Position numbers and translations under genes: made by a program | DNA from: Clostridiales bacterium | GTDB lineage: Bacteria; Bacillota; Clostridia; Oscillospirales; Acutalibacteraceae | Length of the DNA: 64,000 bases | Direction of reading: 5' to 3' | Assembly: GCA_012839185.1 (NCBI GenBank) | Contig: DUNU01000002.1 | Span: 186,001-250,000 of the forward strand | Part shown: piece by piece, positions 18,033-27,477 of the stretch | Position numbering within the stretch: the first letter of the stretch is position 1 | Layout: the number at the start of each line of letters is the position of its first letter | Notes under the pieces: model-generated | Database searches by the model: none | Seen by the model: the letters and a program-made list of their open reading frames with translations, nothing else | What the model was told of the DNA's origin: nothing

Positions 18033-18659
18033 TTAAAATTTTACTCCTGCTTTTTCAAGTTCCGTTCTTAATTCCGAGCTGTCTGAATTTTGAGAAGTAT
18101 AGCAAATTCCATACATTCCGCATTCAACAGCAGCATCAATATTTCTTTGCACATCGTCAATAAATACGCATTCTTCCGGAACTAAATCAAAAACCTCAAG
18201 GAACTTTTCATATATCTCTTTTTCTGGCTTGAGCAATTTATAATCACTCGATACGAATTTCCCGTCAAAATGACGCAAAGCTGTGATTTTCTTTGAATAT
18301 TGATAAAAGTCCTGTCCTGCATTTGATAAAAGATAAATCTTATATCCCGCAGCCTTTAACTGTCCGATAAATTCATCCATCCATTCAAATACCGGCATCT
18401 GCATTTCTCCGAAACATTCATCAATAAGAAGGCGTCGGATAAACGACTTTAAGTGTCCGGGGGCAATGTCAACAAAACGATTGAAACTGTCCTTTGTAAC
18501 CGTTCCTCTGTCATACTCCTGCCACTCCAAAGAGCCGAAAACTTCCTTTTTCATAAACTCGCGGTCGGACTCATCAAGAATATTGTTATTGTCCAAGACA
18601 AGGTCGGGGTCGTAACTTAACAAGACACCGCCCATATCAAAAACTATATTTTTAATCAT
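18033..18659 (-). CDS. HAD-superfamily hydrolase (subfamily IA)
   Basis: 208 residues. HAD motif I is FDMGGVLLSYD, in which the usual second Asp of DxDx[TV] is replaced by Gly (DMGGV), as in the epoxide-hydrolase-like/YihX-type HAD-IA branch. Motif II is YLLSNAG (~109-115), motif III Lys is in KLLKPEKEIYEKF (~141) and motif IV is ECVFIDDVQRNIDAA (~163-177). Probably a phosphatase acting on a small phosphorylated metabolite. It overlaps acpP by 4 bp (ATGA), so the two are co-translated. No substrate can be inferred. Confidence 0.85.
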   Translation of the reverse strand: MIKNIVFDMGGVLLSYDPDLVLDNNNILDESDREFMKKEVFGSLEWQEYDRGTVTKDSFNRFVDIAPGHLKSFIRRLLIDECFGEMQMPVFEWMDEFIGQLKAAGYKIYLLSNAGQDFYQYSKKITALRHFDGKFVSSDYKLLKPEKEIYEKFLEVFDLVPEECVFIDDVQRNIDAAVECGMYGICYTSQNSDSSELRTELEKAGVKF

Positions 18660-18880
18660 TTTTGGCTGTCAATATAATTGACAAAATCACCGACTGACTT
18701 GAAGCCTTTTGCGGCTTCATCCGGAATTTCAATGCCGAATTCATCTTCGGCACTCATAATAATATCGACAACATCAAGACTGTCAATATCCAGATCTTCA
18801 AGTCCGGATTCAAGAGTAATTTCGTCAGCATCAACATCAAGCAATTCGGAGATAATATTTCTAAGTTTTTCAAAAGTCAT
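18656..18880 (-). CDS. acpP: Acyl carrier protein
   Basis: 74 residues from the ATG at 18880, which follows GAGG. A longer frame reaching 19003 would run through the ftsZ terminator and is rejected. Acidic four-helix protein with the phosphopantetheine attachment Ser in DLDIDSLDVVDIIM (~34). It shuttles acyl chains in fatty acid or other acyl synthesis. No fatty acid genes are next to it. It is joined instead with a HAD hydrolase and proS, so it may be the housekeeping ACP or a specialised one. Confidence 0.88.
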   Translation of the reverse strand: MTFEKLRNIISELLDVDADEITLESGLEDLDIDSLDVVDIIMSAEDEFGIEIPDEAAKGFKSVGDFVNYIDSQK

Positions 18881-18905
18881 AACACAAAACCTCATCTTAT
18901 GAATT

Positions 18906-18930
18906 AAAAAGGGGAGACCGCCGCCTCCCC
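18906..18930 (-). terminator. Intrinsic terminator after ftsZ
   Basis: Minus-strand stem GGGGAG / CTCCCC with an 8-nt loop, followed by TTTTT, located between the ftsZ stop and the acpP start. Confidence 0.8.
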
Positions 18931-18941
18931 TGCCGTTTTTC

Positions 18942-20018
18942 TTATTTCTTCTTGAACATCTCGAACAAGTCGGAGAAGTCATCTTCTGCGAAACCGCCGC
19001 CAACCTTTTTCGGAGCGGGAGCTGCTACGGGAGCGGTAGCCTGATCAGGAAGCTCATTTGCAAATTCACCAAAACCTGTAGCAATAACAGTGATGCTCAT
19101 TTCATCATCAAGGTCATTGTCGATAGAAACACCGAATATGATGTTTGCATCGGGATTTGCCTTTTCATGAACGAGGTTGGATGCTACATCAACTTCATCA
19201 AGCGTCATATCGGGTGAACCTGTGATGTTAATAATAACACCCTTTGCACCATCAATAGTTGTTTCAAGCAATGGACTGGAAACAGCGGCAGTTGCAGCCT
19301 GAATGGCTTTTTCTTTACCGTTTGCTTTACCGACACCCATATGAGCATGACCTGCATCTTTCATTACAGAAGTTACGTCGGCAAAGTCAAGATTGATAAG
19401 ACCGGGAACCTTGATTAAGTTCGTAATGGAAGTAACTCCCTGACGCAACATTTCGTCTGCAACGATAAAAGCATTTGCAAAAGTAATCTTCTGATCACTG
19501 ACTAATTTAAGACGCTCGTTGGGAATAACGATAAGGCTGTCCACGTTTGCAGCAAGTTCGGAAATACCGACTTCAGCCTGTTCCATTCTGTACTTACCTT
19601 CAAAAGCGAAAGGCTTTGTAACGATACCGACGGTAAGAACACCCATGGATTTAGCCATTTTCGCAATAATGGGAGCAGCACCCGTACCTGTTCCGCCACC
19701 CATGCCGGCTGTGATGAATACCATATCAGTATCCTGTAAAACTTCGGCAATTCTTTCTTCGCTCTCTTCGGCGGCCTTCTTACCTATCTCGGGCTTAGCA
19801 CCTGCACCCTGACCGGCTGTCAGTTTCTCGCCGATCTGGAGCTTTGATGTAGCAGCAGACTTAACAAGAACCTGCTTGTCGGTATTAACTGCAACAAATT
19901 CCACGCCACGGACATTTGCTTCAACCATACGATTGATTGCGTTTCCGCCGCCGCCACCGACACCAATAACTTTTATCTTGGTAACTTCTTCGATTTCATT
20001 GGAAATTTCAAATGCCAT
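18942..20018 (-). CDS. ftsZ: Cell division protein FtsZ
   Basis: 358 residues. Tubulin-like GTPase that forms the division ring under the membrane. Motifs: [17 protein letters not shown] (~14-30), the GTP-binding signature [10 protein letters not shown] (~106-115) and the T7-loop region [11 protein letters not shown] (~208). GGGAGA lies before the ATG. The C-terminal linker is short (about 25 residues) and the tail ends [13 protein letters not shown], which differs from the usual IPxFLR/K-type partner-binding peptide but keeps an aromatic-then-basic pattern. It has its own promoter and terminator, so it can be expressed apart from the upstream dcw genes. ftsA is absent. Confidence 0.96.
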   Translation of the reverse strand: MAFEISNEIEEVTKIKVIGVGGGGGNAINRMVEANVRGVEFVAVNTDKQVLVKSAATSKLQIGEKLTAGQGAGAKPEIGKKAAEESEERIAEVLQDTDMVFITAGMGGGTGTGAAPIIAKMAKSMGVLTVGIVTKPFAFEGKYRMEQAEVGISELAANVDSLIVIPNERLKLVSDQKITFANAFIVADEMLRQGVTSITNLIKVPGLINLDFADVTSVMKDAGHAHMGVGKANGKEKAIQAATAAVSSPLLETTIDGAKGVIINITGSPDMTLDEVDVASNLVHEKANPDANIIFGVSIDNDLDDEMSITVIATGFGEFANELPDQATAPVAAPAPKKVGGGFAEDDFSDLFEMFKKK

Positions 20019-20060
20019 AATATTTCTCCCTTATAGGTATTTTTCTAATTATACTATTCT

Positions 20061-20089
20061 ATTATACTATATACAATAAAATTTTGCAA
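20061..20089 (-). promoter_or_regulatory. Sigma-A type promoter for ftsZ
   Basis: Minus strand TTGCAA (20084-20089), 17-bp spacer, TATAAT (20061-20066), in the gap between ftsQ and ftsZ. Confidence 0.65.
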
Positions 20090-20123
20090 TAGTTTTTTTA
20101 CTGATTTTTTAACTTTTTTTGAA

Positions 20124-21017
20124 TTATCCCTCGCCAACATCGGTTTGGGTTTCGGTAATCAGGTTTCCGTCAACATCCGTAACGGTTTGCGGAATGGTTT
20201 CATGTGTAAGGTCTCCGACAATTGCCATGCCCTCTCTCGAAACAAAATCAATCAATCCGGTCATCCTTGTGCTTTTTTCCCGCTTAATTGCCTCAGAAAG
20301 CATAGACATTTTCCTGTCCATTTTTTCAACTTTTCCGAATCGGATTTCATATTTTTCTCCGCCATCTCCCAAATAATGCATAGTTATATTCGGATACTGA
20401 CGAAGGTCATAAATATTTATTCCTTCAATTTCATAAGAACTGATATATTCATGTGTTTTTTGAACCGCTTCCCATTGAAGCATTTCTTCATCTTTTATAG
20501 CAGAATATCCCGTTTCGCTGTTTGAGCTTAATCCCAATATTACGGGAATTTCGGGTTTTTCAATCAGTCCGGTTTCAAGCAGTTTGCCGTCATTATCCAG
20601 AAGACAATAGTTAAGTTCAGCAGTCCACAGACAGAAAGTCGCTTCCTGTTCCTCGACGGTTATTGTAATCGTATGAGCATGTTGCGGTTGAATATGAACA
20701 TCTCTTATATATGGCAGCATTTGTTCGATTTGTTTTTCAACCTTTGAATAACCCCTGAACCGGAACAAACTGTCTCCGACAGCAATTCCCGATGCCGCTA
20801 TAACTTGAGATGTTGAGTATCTGAGATTGCCTTCAACGATTATATTGTCTTCGCTTTCAACCACAAAAACAAAAATCCCCAGACATATCTTAACGATAAC
20901 CAAAATTACAGCAATGACAGAAATGATTGCAGAAGCCATCATTCGATTTCTGCTCTTCTTTTGTTTCTCAAGGTTTGTTTTTATCTTGTGATTCTCGGAT
21001 TTTCTGCCATATTCCAT
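20124..21017 (-). CDS. ftsQ: Cell division protein FtsQ/DivIB
   Basis: 297 residues. A basic cytoplasmic N-terminus (~1-25) is followed by one membrane segment (~27-52, MMASAIISVIAVILVIVKI) and a POTRA-type extracytoplasmic domain starting IIVEGNLRYSTSQVIAASGI (~60-80), with GDSLFRF typical of FtsQ. It works in the FtsQLB divisome complex with FtsL and FtsB. It lies 11 bp downstream of murG and ahead of ftsZ, the usual dcw position. No clear Shine-Dalgarno precedes the ATG, so translation may rely on coupling to murG. Confidence 0.88.
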   Translation of the reverse strand: MEYGRKSENHKIKTNLEKQKKSRNRMMASAIISVIAVILVIVKICLGIFVFVVESEDNIIVEGNLRYSTSQVIAASGIAVGDSLFRFRGYSKVEKQIEQMLPYIRDVHIQPQHAHTITITVEEQEATFCLWTAELNYCLLDNDGKLLETGLIEKPEIPVILGLSSNSETGYSAIKDEEMLQWEAVQKTHEYISSYEIEGINIYDLRQYPNITMHYLGDGGEKYEIRFGKVEKMDRKMSMLSEAIKREKSTRMTGLIDFVSREGMAIVGDLTHETIPQTVTDVDGNLITETQTDVGEG

Positions 21018-21028
21018 TTCGTATCAGC

Positions 21029-22129
21029 TCATTCCAATATCTCGTTACAAATTTTTTCCTTGGCATCAAGTTTTGCCATTTTCTTTGCATTAAAGCCAAT
21101 TCGGGCTAATTTTTCCCTGTCATTGAGAAGGTCGTTGACCGCATCAATCAGCTTGTTCGCCGTCAAATCTTTTTCTTCAAAAACAATTGCAGCATCATTG
21201 TTTACCAACGCCATTGCATTATGATATTGGTGATTTTCGGCAACATTCGGTGACGGAATAAGAATTGCCGTCTTTCCCAAAGCCTGAATCTCGGACAAAC
21301 TTGACGCACCCGCACGGGAAATAACTATATCCGCCGCCGCCAGACAATCCGCCATATCATAAATGTATTCACGAACATCAATATTTTCAGCCGTCAGATC
21401 AACTCCCTTTTGACTTAATCTCTCGGGAACCCATTTCCCGTACTGTCCGTAGCCATGAATAAAATGAACTTCATCCTTGTGTTTTGCAACAATCAGTTCA
21501 ACCATAACCTCATTTATCGTTCTCGCTCCGAGCGAGCCGCCGGTTGAAAATATAAGCGGTTTGTCATCAAGACCGAGTTTTTTTCGGGCAGTCTCCTTGT
21601 CAGCATTGATAATTTCATCACGAATAGGCAGACCGGTTACGATGGGTTTGTTTTTCGGACTCATCAGTTTTGAGGCATCTTCAACAGTCAAAAGCGTCTT
21701 GTCAACCAATTTTGCAAGTGCTTTGTTTGCGATACCGGGATAGGCGTTTTGCTCATGAATAAGTGTTTTTATTCCCTTTTTAGCTGCGGCACGAACAACC
21801 GGACCGGATACATATCCACCGAAACCGATAACAGCATCGGGCTTAAATTCTTTAAGCAATTTCCTCACTTGGAAGAACGAAAGCATTAAATAAACTATCG
21901 TCTGAATATTTCTGAAAATATTCTTAATCGTAATTTTTCTCTGAAAACCACTGATTTTTATAGTTGTAAAATCAAAGCCTGCGGCGGGAACCAATTTGCT
22001 TTCCATTTTATCCGCAGTTCCTACAAAGAGAATATCAGCATCCGGACAACGTTTTTTCAGTTCCTGAGCAACCGAAAGTGCGGGGTTAATATGACCGCCG
22101 GTGCCACCCGCTGCGAATAATACTTTCAT
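21029..22129 (-). CDS. murG: UDP-N-acetylglucosamine transferase MurG (lipid II synthase)
   Basis: 366 residues from the ATG at 22129, which overlaps the ftsW stop by 4 bp and follows GGAGAG; a longer frame to 22204 lies inside ftsW and is rejected. The protein starts MKVLFAAGGTGGHINPAL with the G-loop GGTGGH. It carries IHEQNAYPGIANK, STGGSLGARTINE and ISRAGASSLSEIQALGK with the PNVAENHQ donor-site region. It adds GlcNAc to lipid I at the inner membrane face to make lipid II, working next to MraY and FtsW encoded upstream. Confidence 0.95.
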   Translation of the reverse strand: MKVLFAAGGTGGHINPALSVAQELKKRCPDADILFVGTADKMESKLVPAAGFDFTTIKISGFQRKITIKNIFRNIQTIVYLMLSFFQVRKLLKEFKPDAVIGFGGYVSGPVVRAAAKKGIKTLIHEQNAYPGIANKALAKLVDKTLLTVEDASKLMSPKNKPIVTGLPIRDEIINADKETARKKLGLDDKPLIFSTGGSLGARTINEVMVELIVAKHKDEVHFIHGYGQYGKWVPERLSQKGVDLTAENIDVREYIYDMADCLAAADIVISRAGASSLSEIQALGKTAILIPSPNVAENHQYHNAMALVNNDAAIVFEEKDLTANKLIDAVNDLLNDREKLARIGFNAKKMAKLDAKEKICNEILE

Positions 22130-23529
22130 GCTCTCCGTCTTCCTTCTGCGTAATTCTTTCTTGCTATCCCCATAATTATTCCGACTTCGGCAAACTGTAT
22201 CCACAATGACGAACCGCCTTTACTGATAAAAGGAAGAATCATTCCGGTATTTGGGAATATCGACAAGTTTACTCCTATATGGACAATAACCTGAAAAAGG
22301 AAATGAGTAACAATACCGATAATAATATATCTGTCACGAAGCCGGTCGCATTTGTTCATTACCTTAATCGCGTAATATGCAAAAGCACCGTAAAGGAAGC
22401 AAATAAAGGCTGCCATCAACAATCCGCCCTCTTCACAGATAATCGAAAATATCATATCCGATTCAAGAACGGGGACATAAAACCGTTTCATCATTGACTG
22501 TCCGAAACCGACTCCTGTCAATCCGCCGCGACCTATGGCAGTCAAGGCATTTACAACCTGAACGTTGTCCGATACATGAAAGCGTCCGTAAATCTTTGAT
22601 GCAATATTGCCTATTATAGGAATACCCAAATTTTCAATGGCTTCATGCTTGAAATAAAAAATCGCAAACATACCGGCAAGCAATATCAATGCAGAAAGTG
22701 TTATCAGCTTAACCTTTGCATTGCTGTATGAAAGCAATATCATCACTATACCGATTACGGCGATAACAATCGCTCCGCTGACATGGTTGCCCAAAACAAC
22801 TAACCCTGCAAACATACATACAACAAAAAGCATTCTCAGGGCAGAAACTACCGCATTGTTATTTCCCTTTGCCGGATTATATATTTCCACTTCCGAGTTT
22901 TTCATCAAGGCTTTTGTTCTTAACCTTAAACTCGTAATCATGTCATCTTCTTCGTTTCTCTTATACGGAATTGATATTCTGTTTTTCGGCACTTTCAAGT
23001 CATTCAGGCGATAATAATCCTGCTCGGCGGCAACCGCCAGATAAAAGATAAGTGATAGTTTTGCTATCTCCGAAGGCTGAAAACTGAACAGACCGGGAAT
23101 AGGTACAGAACGGGCAAATTCCTGACCGGTAAGCTGTCCTCCTATACAAACCGCACCCAAGCCCACTGTCATAATAGCAAATATTAAATATGCCAGTTTC
23201 CGGTATATATCAGGATTGACAAATGACGAGAAAAACATCAAAACAATTCCCAAAAGACCGTTTAATAATTGGCTTTTTACGGTGCCGAATATATCAACAT
23301 TTTTGGTCGGATCGAGCAGTGTGGCATTTGAAGTTCCAATCAGAACCGTATAGGCACTTATAGAGAATAAATAGGCAATACCGATAATGAAAAGTGTAAA
23401 AACAACCACCATCAAGCCTGTTTCAGTCTGACGGTATTCACGATAGGGAAGAAGAAAACTCTTTTCGACAAACGAAACAGTTCTTTCAAGTCTGCCCCCG
23501 GACACTTGTTGTTTTCGTATATTTTCCAT
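22126..23529 (-). CDS. ftsW: SEDS peptidoglycan polymerase FtsW
   Basis: 467 residues with about ten hydrophobic membrane segments beginning MVVVFTLFIIGIAYLFSI (~40-57). SEDS hallmarks are SFQPSEIAKLSLIFYLA (~150-166), the periplasmic loop with GRGGLTGVGFGQSMMKRFYVPVLESDMIFSIICEEGG (quoted in two parts: GRGGLTGVGFGQSM, then VLESDMIFSIICEEGG) and GMILPFISKGGSS near the end. It polymerises lipid II in septal wall synthesis together with the class B PBP encoded upstream. The cytoplasmic loop at ~190-235 is longer than usual. It could be SpoVE or RodA by sequence alone; the position between mraY and murG favours FtsW. In most relatives murD separates mraY from ftsW, but here only 96 bp do. Confidence 0.9.
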   Translation of the reverse strand: MENIRKQQVSGGRLERTVSFVEKSFLLPYREYRQTETGLMVVVFTLFIIGIAYLFSISAYTVLIGTSNATLLDPTKNVDIFGTVKSQLLNGLLGIVLMFFSSFVNPDIYRKLAYLIFAIMTVGLGAVCIGGQLTGQEFARSVPIPGLFSFQPSEIAKLSLIFYLAVAAEQDYYRLNDLKVPKNRISIPYKRNEEDDMITSLRLRTKALMKNSEVEIYNPAKGNNNAVVSALRMLFVVCMFAGLVVLGNHVSGAIVIAVIGIVMILLSYSNAKVKLITLSALILLAGMFAIFYFKHEAIENLGIPIIGNIASKIYGRFHVSDNVQVVNALTAIGRGGLTGVGFGQSMMKRFYVPVLESDMIFSIICEEGGLLMAAFICFLYGAFAYYAIKVMNKCDRLRDRYIIIGIVTHFLFQVIVHIGVNLSIFPNTGMILPFISKGGSSLWIQFAEVGIIMGIARKNYAEGRRRA

Positions 23530-23625
23530 TTATACCTTTCCCGTACCTGCAAAATTCAAGGCAGAAAGTTGACAAAAAACGCTTTTGAATAGGTAAAAAC
23601 TTCTGTTGCCTCACATACTTTACTA

Positions 23626-24639
23626 TTATTTAAGTCTTCCGAACCAACAAATCAAGATAGCAATGATACAGCCGATGGCATTTACAATACAAAATCTCGC
23701 ACAAATCTGTTTTTCCGTCCAACCGCTCTTTTCAAAATGATGGTGAATGGGAGCCATTTTGAATATACGCTTGCCTTTTGTGATTTTGAAATATCCTATT
23801 TGGATAACATCACTCATAAATTCGATTACATATATTATTCCTATTAAAAGAATAAGCCACGGAGCATCAAGACAATAAGCCAAAGCAACAACCATACCGC
23901 CCAAGAAATTTGAACCGATATCGCCCATAAATACTTTTGCCGGATTCCAGGTCCAAACTAAAAATCCTGCCAATGCACCGAACAATGCGGCACAAAGAAG
24001 GGATACTCCGAAAAGGTTACGCATAATTGCAACAACACAAAAACCTGCAGCTGCGGTCATCGTTACCGAAGAACAAAGTCCGTCAATACCGTCCGTAAAG
24101 TTAACCGCATTAACCGTCGCATATAAGGCAGCCGCACCGATAATCCAGAAGAAAAATCCCGTTTCGACATTTCCGTAAAACGGAACAAAAATATATGTCG
24201 CACCTGAATGATGGAGAGCAAATAAATATGCACCGATAACAAGAATCTGTGCTATCGTCTTTTGAACAATGGAAAGACCTTGGTTGCGTTTTTTTGCGAC
24301 TTTTATATAGTCGTCCGCAAAACCTATCAAACCGAAAGCAAGAGCCATCAGCAAACCGCCGATAAGCTTAATTTTCATCTGATCGTTGCCCATAGGCTCA
24401 TCAAGAAGGAAGTGAGCAGAGGCAAATCCGGCGATAAGAGAGAGAACAACAGATACAATAAACATTATACCACCCATTGTGGGGGTACCCTGTTTGTTTT
24501 TGTGCCAGGAGGGACCTATATCAAGAATCGTCTGACCGAACTTAAGCTTATGAAGCAGGGGAATTATTAAATATCCCAAACCAAACGAAATTCCGAAAGA
24601 TACCACAACGGCAAGTATAATGATTACTGCGGATGTCAT
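23626..24639 (-). CDS. mraY: Phospho-MurNAc-pentapeptide transferase MraY
   Basis: 337 residues, multi-pass membrane enzyme making lipid I from UDP-MurNAc-pentapeptide and undecaprenyl phosphate. Signatures: GPSWHKNKQGTPTMGGIMF (~43-61), the catalytic Asp cluster LIGFADDYIKV (~104-114), NAVNFTDGIDGLCSS (~177-191), VFMGDIGSNFLGG, and the HHH motif in KMAPIHHHFEKSGW. The start overlaps the murF stop by 4 bp (ATGA). Length and order fit the dcw cluster. Confidence 0.96.
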   Translation of the reverse strand: MTSAVIIILAVVVSFGISFGLGYLIIPLLHKLKFGQTILDIGPSWHKNKQGTPTMGGIMFIVSVVLSLIAGFASAHFLLDEPMGNDQMKIKLIGGLLMALAFGLIGFADDYIKVAKKRNQGLSIVQKTIAQILVIGAYLFALHHSGATYIFVPFYGNVETGFFFWIIGAAALYATVNAVNFTDGIDGLCSSVTMTAAAGFCVVAIMRNLFGVSLLCAALFGALAGFLVWTWNPAKVFMGDIGSNFLGGMVVALAYCLDAPWLILLIGIIYVIEFMSDVIQIGYFKITKGKRIFKMAPIHHHFEKSGWTEKQICARFCIVNAIGCIIAILICWFGRLK

Positions 24640-25985
24640 ACTTCACCGAACACCTTTTCTATTACCGTTTCCATCTTCATTCCACGGGAAGCCTTGAACA
24701 AGAGAACATCTCCCTCGCGGATTTCTTTTTTAATAGCCTTGCTCAAACTGTCCGAATCCTTAAATGAACGAACATCGGGAACGCCGCCACGCTTTGCAGC
24801 CTGAGCAATACCCAAAGCCTCCTCGCCGTAAGTAAAGAGTAAATCAACCTCATTTGATGCGGCATAATATCCGACATCTGCATGGGACTGAGCCGAGAAA
24901 GAGCCTAATTCAAGCATATCTCCCAAGACGGCAATCTTACGTTCTCCCTGCATTCCGCGAAGAACGGTCAGGGCTGCGGAACATGCCTCGGGACTTGAAT
25001 TATAACAGTCAATTATACGGGTAATTCCGTCTTTTTTAACCACTTTCTGTCGCATTCCTGCAGGAACATAATTTGCGATTCCCTTGATTGAATCCGCCAG
25101 ATCGACACCCAAGAGATGACTAACTGCAATGGCGGTCAATGCGTTATAAACATTGTGATATCCTGCCGCGGGAACAAAAACTTCCGCTGTTTTCCCGAAA
25201 GCATTTACAACAAAAGTTGTGCTGTCAGCAGCAGCCTCCATGGACACCGCATGTACATCTGCTGTCTTATTCGCAATACCAAAAGTAACAACTTTATAGT
25301 CAGGCAAATCAACATTTTGAAGTATATCATTGTCAATATTTATAACAAGTGGGCTTCCCGGTTTCATTCCCTTCGTGATTTCAAGTTTTTCTTTTAATAT
25401 TCCCTCCCGGGAGCCTAAAGTTTCAATATGTGCCGTTCCGATAGCCGTAATAACGCCGATTGTCGGACGAAGAATTTCGGTCAATATTTTCATTTCTCCG
25501 TGAATGGAGGTAGCCATCTCCAAAACGGCAGCTTCATAATTTTCATTAAGATTAAACAGCGTCGACGGCAAACCAATCGTGTTATTCAGATTACCGACAT
25601 TTTTTAACGTATTATATTTCGTTGAGATGGCATAAGAAATCATCTCTTTCGTGGTAGTTTTCCCAACCGAACCGGTAACTCCGATAACGGGAATATCAAA
25701 CTGATTACGATAATAAGCCGCCAGTTTACGCATCGCCTCGTGAGTATCTTCAACATAAATCGCAGGGAAGTCGGTTTTAAATGTATTCTTCACAATTGCA
25801 CCGACAGCACCTGTCCCTTTGAGAGAAGAAACAAAGTCGTGACCGTCAAAATTCGGACCTTTTAATGCAATAAAAATTCCGCCCGCTTTAATGTCACGAG
25901 AGTCCGAAAAGACGGTCGTAAATTCCCCGTCATAATTTGTATAGCCTCCGACCGCTGCCGCAGCCGTTTTGAATGTCATTTTCAT
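24636..25985 (-). CDS. murF: UDP-MurNAc-tripeptide:D-Ala-D-Ala ligase MurF
   Basis: 449 residues. Mur ligase with ATP-binding GVTGSVGKTTTKEM (~99-112), the central-domain stretch NNTIGLPSTLFNL and AVLEMATS, and the C-terminal domain beginning near IIDCYNSSPEACSAAL and VLGDMLELG. It completes the cytoplasmic precursor by adding D-Ala-D-Ala. It lies 14 bp after murE and overlaps mraY. The Shine-Dalgarno before the first ATG is weak (GGAAC); a second ATG lies two codons later. Confidence 0.93.
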   Translation of the reverse strand: MKMTFKTAAAAVGGYTNYDGEFTTVFSDSRDIKAGGIFIALKGPNFDGHDFVSSLKGTGAVGAIVKNTFKTDFPAIYVEDTHEAMRKLAAYYRNQFDIPVIGVTGSVGKTTTKEMISYAISTKYNTLKNVGNLNNTIGLPSTLFNLNENYEAAVLEMATSIHGEMKILTEILRPTIGVITAIGTAHIETLGSREGILKEKLEITKGMKPGSPLVINIDNDILQNVDLPDYKVVTFGIANKTADVHAVSMEAAADSTTFVVNAFGKTAEVFVPAAGYHNVYNALTAIAVSHLLGVDLADSIKGIANYVPAGMRQKVVKKDGITRIIDCYNSSPEACSAALTVLRGMQGERKIAVLGDMLELGSFSAQSHADVGYYAASNEVDLLFTYGEEALGIAQAAKRGGVPDVRSFKDSDSLSKAIKKEIREGDVLLFKASRGMKMETVIEKVFGEV

Positions 25986-25999
25986 AGCACGTTCCAGTA

Positions 26000-27409
26000 T
26001 TAAATTATATTTGCAATAATCTCCCGGACAACTTCTCTTTCATCAAAGTGAATTTTACCGGTATTCAATATCTGATAAGTTTCATGTCCCTTTCCGCAAA
26101 GCAAAACGATATCTCCCTTCTTTGCCGCCTTTATTGCATCGGCAATCGCAGCTTTCCGGTCAGGATCTGCTTTAACATTTTTCTGATTTTCAATACCCGC
26201 CAATATATCCTCAATAATCATATCCGGATTTTCCGTTCGGGGATTGTCAGAGGTTACAAAAACTTTATCGCTAAGTTCGGCTGCAATCTTTCCCATTATC
26301 GGACGTTTGGTCTTATCCCTGTCGCCGCCGCAACCGAAGACTGTCAGGATTTTTCCCTCTGCAAATCTGCGTACGGCTTTCAATACATTTTCAAGACTGT
26401 CGGGAGAATGTGCATAGTCAATTATAACTGTAATTTCCGTTTCTGTCGGAACTATTTCCATTCTGCCTTTTACTCCGTGAATTTTCTTTGCAGCCCACAC
26501 AACCTGTTCAAATGCTATGCCGCATTCAAGTGCTGCGGCAATCGCACCCAAGGTATTGTATACATTGAACTCCCCGGCAACAGAAATAGAAATCGCAGCA
26601 CGGTCAAGAAAATATTCGATTTTGTTGTTCGATAATTCCACACCCTGTGCCCGATAATTTGAAGGCTCATTCATTGAAAATCCGACAGCCTCACAAGTAG
26701 CATTTTCAAGCATTGTTTTTGAAGCTTCATCATCAAAATTCAATATACCTTTTTTGCACATCTTAAATAATTCGGCTTTTGCTGCGGCATATTCTTCCAT
26801 CGTGCCGTGGTAGTCAAGGTGATCCTGCGAAAGATTGGTAAACAAGCCTATTTCAAAATTCATTCCTTCAACCCGGTGTTGACTTAAAGCCTGACTGGAC
26901 ACTTCCATTATGCAATATTCACAGCCGTTTTCAACCATATCAGCAAGAAGTTTTTGCAATTCCATATATTCCGGAGTGGTTAAACCTGCTTCAATTTCCT
27001 TTTCGCCGTCGTAATTTACAAGTGTTCCGATAAGTCCGGTCTTAATCTCCGATGCTTCAAATATCGTCCTGAGCATCAAAGCAGTTGAGGTCTTTCCGTT
27101 TGTGCCTGTTATACCGACAAGCTTAAGTTTCTCCGCAGGATGCTCGTAAAATGCCGCCGCTGCCAAAGCATAGCCTACACGGGAATTTTCAAATATAATC
27201 TGGTTAGAAAGCCCCATGTCCCTTTCAACAATAAAGGCAACCGCACCGGAATCATAAGCTTTCTGAGCATTTTTATGTCCGTCAAATCTTTTTCCGGTAA
27301 TGCAGACAAACAAGGTGTTTTCAACAACCTCATCCAATTTGTCGGTTATCCTGACAATATCGACATCTCTATCAATCTTTGCATCCGGAAAAATTTTTGA
27401 AAGTAACAT
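26000..27409 (-). CDS. murE: UDP-MurNAc-L-Ala-D-Glu:meso-diaminopimelate ligase MurE
   Basis: 469 residues. Motifs: ATP loop GITGTNGKTSTALML (~98-112), EVSSQALSQHRV, NLSQDHLDYHGTMEEYAAAK with the carbamylated-Lys region, and near the C-terminus TSDNPRTENPDMI. The DNPR sequence is the diaminopimelate-recognition motif, so the wall is predicted to be meso-DAP type rather than lysine type. The gene follows the PBP gene after a 68-bp gap that contains a 15-bp palindrome, and it precedes murF. Confidence 0.94.
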   Translation of the reverse strand: MLLSKIFPDAKIDRDVDIVRITDKLDEVVENTLFVCITGKRFDGHKNAQKAYDSGAVAFIVERDMGLSNQIIFENSRVGYALAAAAFYEHPAEKLKLVGITGTNGKTSTALMLRTIFEASEIKTGLIGTLVNYDGEKEIEAGLTTPEYMELQKLLADMVENGCEYCIMEVSSQALSQHRVEGMNFEIGLFTNLSQDHLDYHGTMEEYAAAKAELFKMCKKGILNFDDEASKTMLENATCEAVGFSMNEPSNYRAQGVELSNNKIEYFLDRAAISISVAGEFNVYNTLGAIAAALECGIAFEQVVWAAKKIHGVKGRMEIVPTETEITVIIDYAHSPDSLENVLKAVRRFAEGKILTVFGCGGDRDKTKRPIMGKIAAELSDKVFVTSDNPRTENPDMIIEDILAGIENQKNVKADPDRKAAIADAIKAAKKGDIVLLCGKGHETYQILNTGKIHFDEREVVREIIANII

Positions 27410-27427
27410 ATTTTATGCCTCGAAAAG

Positions 27428-27442
27428 TTAAGCTTAGCTTAA
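27428..27442. repeat. 15-bp palindrome in the PBP-murE gap
   Basis: TTAAGCT, one central base, AGCTTAA. It lies directly before murE (ATG at 27409). It is a perfect inverted repeat with AT-rich flanks, possibly an operator or a weak processing stem. Confidence 0.35.
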
Positions 27443-27477
27443 ATTTTTAATTATCGGAGTAAAAGTCAGAAAGAAAA

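Noticed and set aside
18881..19003. N-terminal extension of the acyl carrier protein
   Set aside because: It crosses the ftsZ terminator; the ATG at 18880 with GAGG gives a full-length ACP.
26048..26635. 195-codon plus-strand frame antisense to murE
   Set aside because: Shadow of murE; no domain and no start signals.
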